Positions 58,294-60,000 of a stretch of 60,000 nt of DNA are shown here, piece after piece. The stretch is from the NCBI RefSeq assembly GCF_037975245.1, contig NC_092570.1:2253501-2313500 (forward strand). The letters are read 5' to 3'. Within the stretch, counting starts at the first letter, position 1. Each line of letters begins with the position of its first letter. A model generated the notes under the pieces. That model saw only the letters and a program-made list of their open reading frames with translations. It did not search any database and was not told where the DNA came from. The translations under genes and the position numbers were made by a program. This DNA is from Apostichopus japonicus (lineage: Eukaryota > Echinodermata > Holothuroidea > Aspidochirotida > Stichopodidae).

Positions 58294-58549
58294 GAAAGGA
58301 AACAGACTAAGGCGTAGGCGTGTTGGTACTTATCCAGCTATTCATGCTGGGACATGACTGGCAGTTGTAACCTATTAATATGATCAATGAAAAAGTACCC
58401 GGAAGTGGGATGCCTATGAATGAGCCAGGCTAAAGACATGATGAAGGGCTACTTTTGTTGTTGATTCGGTTTGCCGTTATTCATGCTTATTTATCATTAA
58501 ATTGAGAGAAGATTACTAGAAAACCTGAAAAAGGTGGAAAAGTACTCAC

Positions 58550-58611
58550 CCTTCCTGCAGATACGTCACAACTTGGAACACTCCCCGCTGACACAGAAAG
58601 AGACTTCCGGT
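58550..58611 (-). promoter_or_regulatory. Candidate promoter and first exon of a minus-strand gene (weak)
   Basis: On the minus strand ACCGGAAGT, a consensus ETS-family site common in animal core promoters, lies at 58603-58611. About 55 bases downstream AAGG|GTGAGTACT is a strong 5' splice site (GT at 58549-58548). No ATG-led frame lies between, so this would be a 5' non-coding exon with its gene running leftward. Chance occurrence is quite possible. Confidence 0.25.
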
Positions 58612-58619
58612 CCTAAAAC

Positions 58620-60000
58620 GAGGTCCGGGGCAACGTACAAGACATTACTGGACTATCCTAGCAGTACTGATCCTATATCAGCTATTCAACACAACAGTTG
58701 ATTCAAATTCTTGTGACTGGCATTCTGCATTTCAATCATTTCTCAAACAAACATAAACATTCTCTGGGTCAGTTGAAATGAAGTATCACAAAATTGGCAA
58801 AAAGACATAAGTAAAGTTATTGAATTTCAGACCAAACGGGGATTATGGCGATTAATGAAGAATGCTTGTAGGCACTCCGTATGCGTTTATACCTAATTTT
58901 GTTTTCATACATTCGTCTCCCCCCCCCCCTCCCCTTCCTATTTGGATCTATAGAACTTCTCCTTATGTCCTATATTGTGCAGCCCCATCCCCTCCATTAC
59001 GAAGGGCGTTCGTTTCTATCTCTTTCTTCTTATAATGGTCGATGTGAGATTTCTCGTAACGGACACCGTCGAACTAAGTTGATGGATCTTGTTTTAACGC
59101 GACTGTTTATGTTTTCGTTTCCTACGTACCTCCAATTATACATGCATTCCATAGTCTTGTACAGACCATAATGACAGCTAATTTGAATATTTCTTCTTAC
59201 AATGCTAGAGGGCCCTGCGACAAGGTAAACACGTCGTTAACTATTTTGCTTATTTTTATTTACAAAGGCGCAATCCAGACATTATTTTGAGTCTGGCAGC
59301 TGTCGCAATGATGTAAAATATTGGATACATCGGAGCGAGGAGGAAGTATCCTTTACGTACATGGGTCTGACGACCACCAGTCTGCGATCTTTTAAAGCCT
59401 AGTTTATCTCATGATAATAAAAACAGAAATCTGCCCTGGCGGTAGAAAACTCATTTTTTGACATTAAAACGTCATAATCGTTTTCTTACAATATCAGGTA
59501 TCTAAGCTCCTAACAAAGATGGCCATGATTTCTTCGAAAACATTTTCTAATCGTTTAATTAAGATACAGGGTGATACCATTATTTTGGCGGGAGATCTGC
59601 ATATAGTCTGGACAAGAAAGGTAGTTTTGTTCATATGAAGTTTAAAACACATGAGAAATGTCTTACATGTAACGGCTAAGTATGACCTAATAAAAATTTG
59701 GAGAAATCTTAACCACTTTCTTTAAAAGTTTCACCTGTAGCTCTAACATTACTCCTGGTATCCATTGAAGGTTGGACTATTTTCTTGGAGGTACGCAGGA
59801 AAATCAGTCACAGGGTTGTATACTCATATTAGAGTCTATATCAATCCGCCGAGAGTTCAGGAAAAGTGTCAAAGAGCAGCACATGATAATGATATCAATC
59901 AGGATCTGTATTTCTGTGGCTTGCATGTTGATGAGCATGAATGGAAGTACATGTGGTGCAAAATAATGGGTCTCCCGGGAGCAGCGTACGAAAATTGTTT
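58620..60000. other. Intergenic to window end, no gene seen
   Basis: Mostly unique sequence with a C10 run at about 58919-58928. The 96-codon frame at 58881-59171 has no recognisable domain. Confidence 0.4.

Overview
The window looks like nuclear DNA from an animal: AT-rich, gene-poor, dense in transposons and simple repeats, and without operons or bacterial signals. The mix of tRNA-headed SINEs, a Mag/SURL-like Gypsy element, many small hAT-type elements and an alpha-1,3-fucosyltransferase with one coding exon fits a marine deuterostome invertebrate. An echinoderm, perhaps a sea cucumber, is my best guess, but that is inference and not something the sequence proves.

Only two long protein-coding units are convincing. 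At 12515-17244 is a complete LTR retrotransposon of the Ty3/Gypsy type. It has one uninterrupted 1400-codon Gag-Pol frame, two 173-bp LTRs that are identical by eye, and a GTAC target-site duplication. At 38499-40016 is a host gene exon for a type II membrane fucosyltransferase (GT10 family). A polypyrimidine tract and AG acceptor stand immediately upstream, so a 5' non-coding exon probably lies elsewhere.

Layout. 1-12.5 kb: mostly unique sequence with an snRNA-like SINE fragment, one pair of inverted dispersed repeats (1948 and 10843) and a TA-target MITE (9317). 12.5-18 kb: the retrotransposon, then a ~170-bp tandem repeat. 21 kb: a tRNA-headed SINE. 25.8-38 kb: a cluster of non-autonomous hAT-like elements, most with perfect 8-bp target-site duplications, including one nested insertion with its empty-site relative 2 kb away, plus SINEs and a foldback made of two SINEs head to head. 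38-40 kb: the fucosyltransferase. 40-60 kb: gene-poor, with duplicated segments, a ~400-bp compound trinucleotide array (48273), a SINE-like element whose 5' head is U2 snRNA (48985-49179), and further MITE and SINE copies. A weak candidate minus-strand first exon lies near 58.6 kb.

The genes do not form a pathway. The main story is mobile-element history: one very young autonomous LTR element, and several families of short DNA transposons whose transposases are not encoded here. No single obvious new system emerges. The most unusual items are the U2-headed SINE/chimera, the hAT element with a 38-bp perfect palindrome, and a repeat family that carries a consensus splice donor on its antisense strand.
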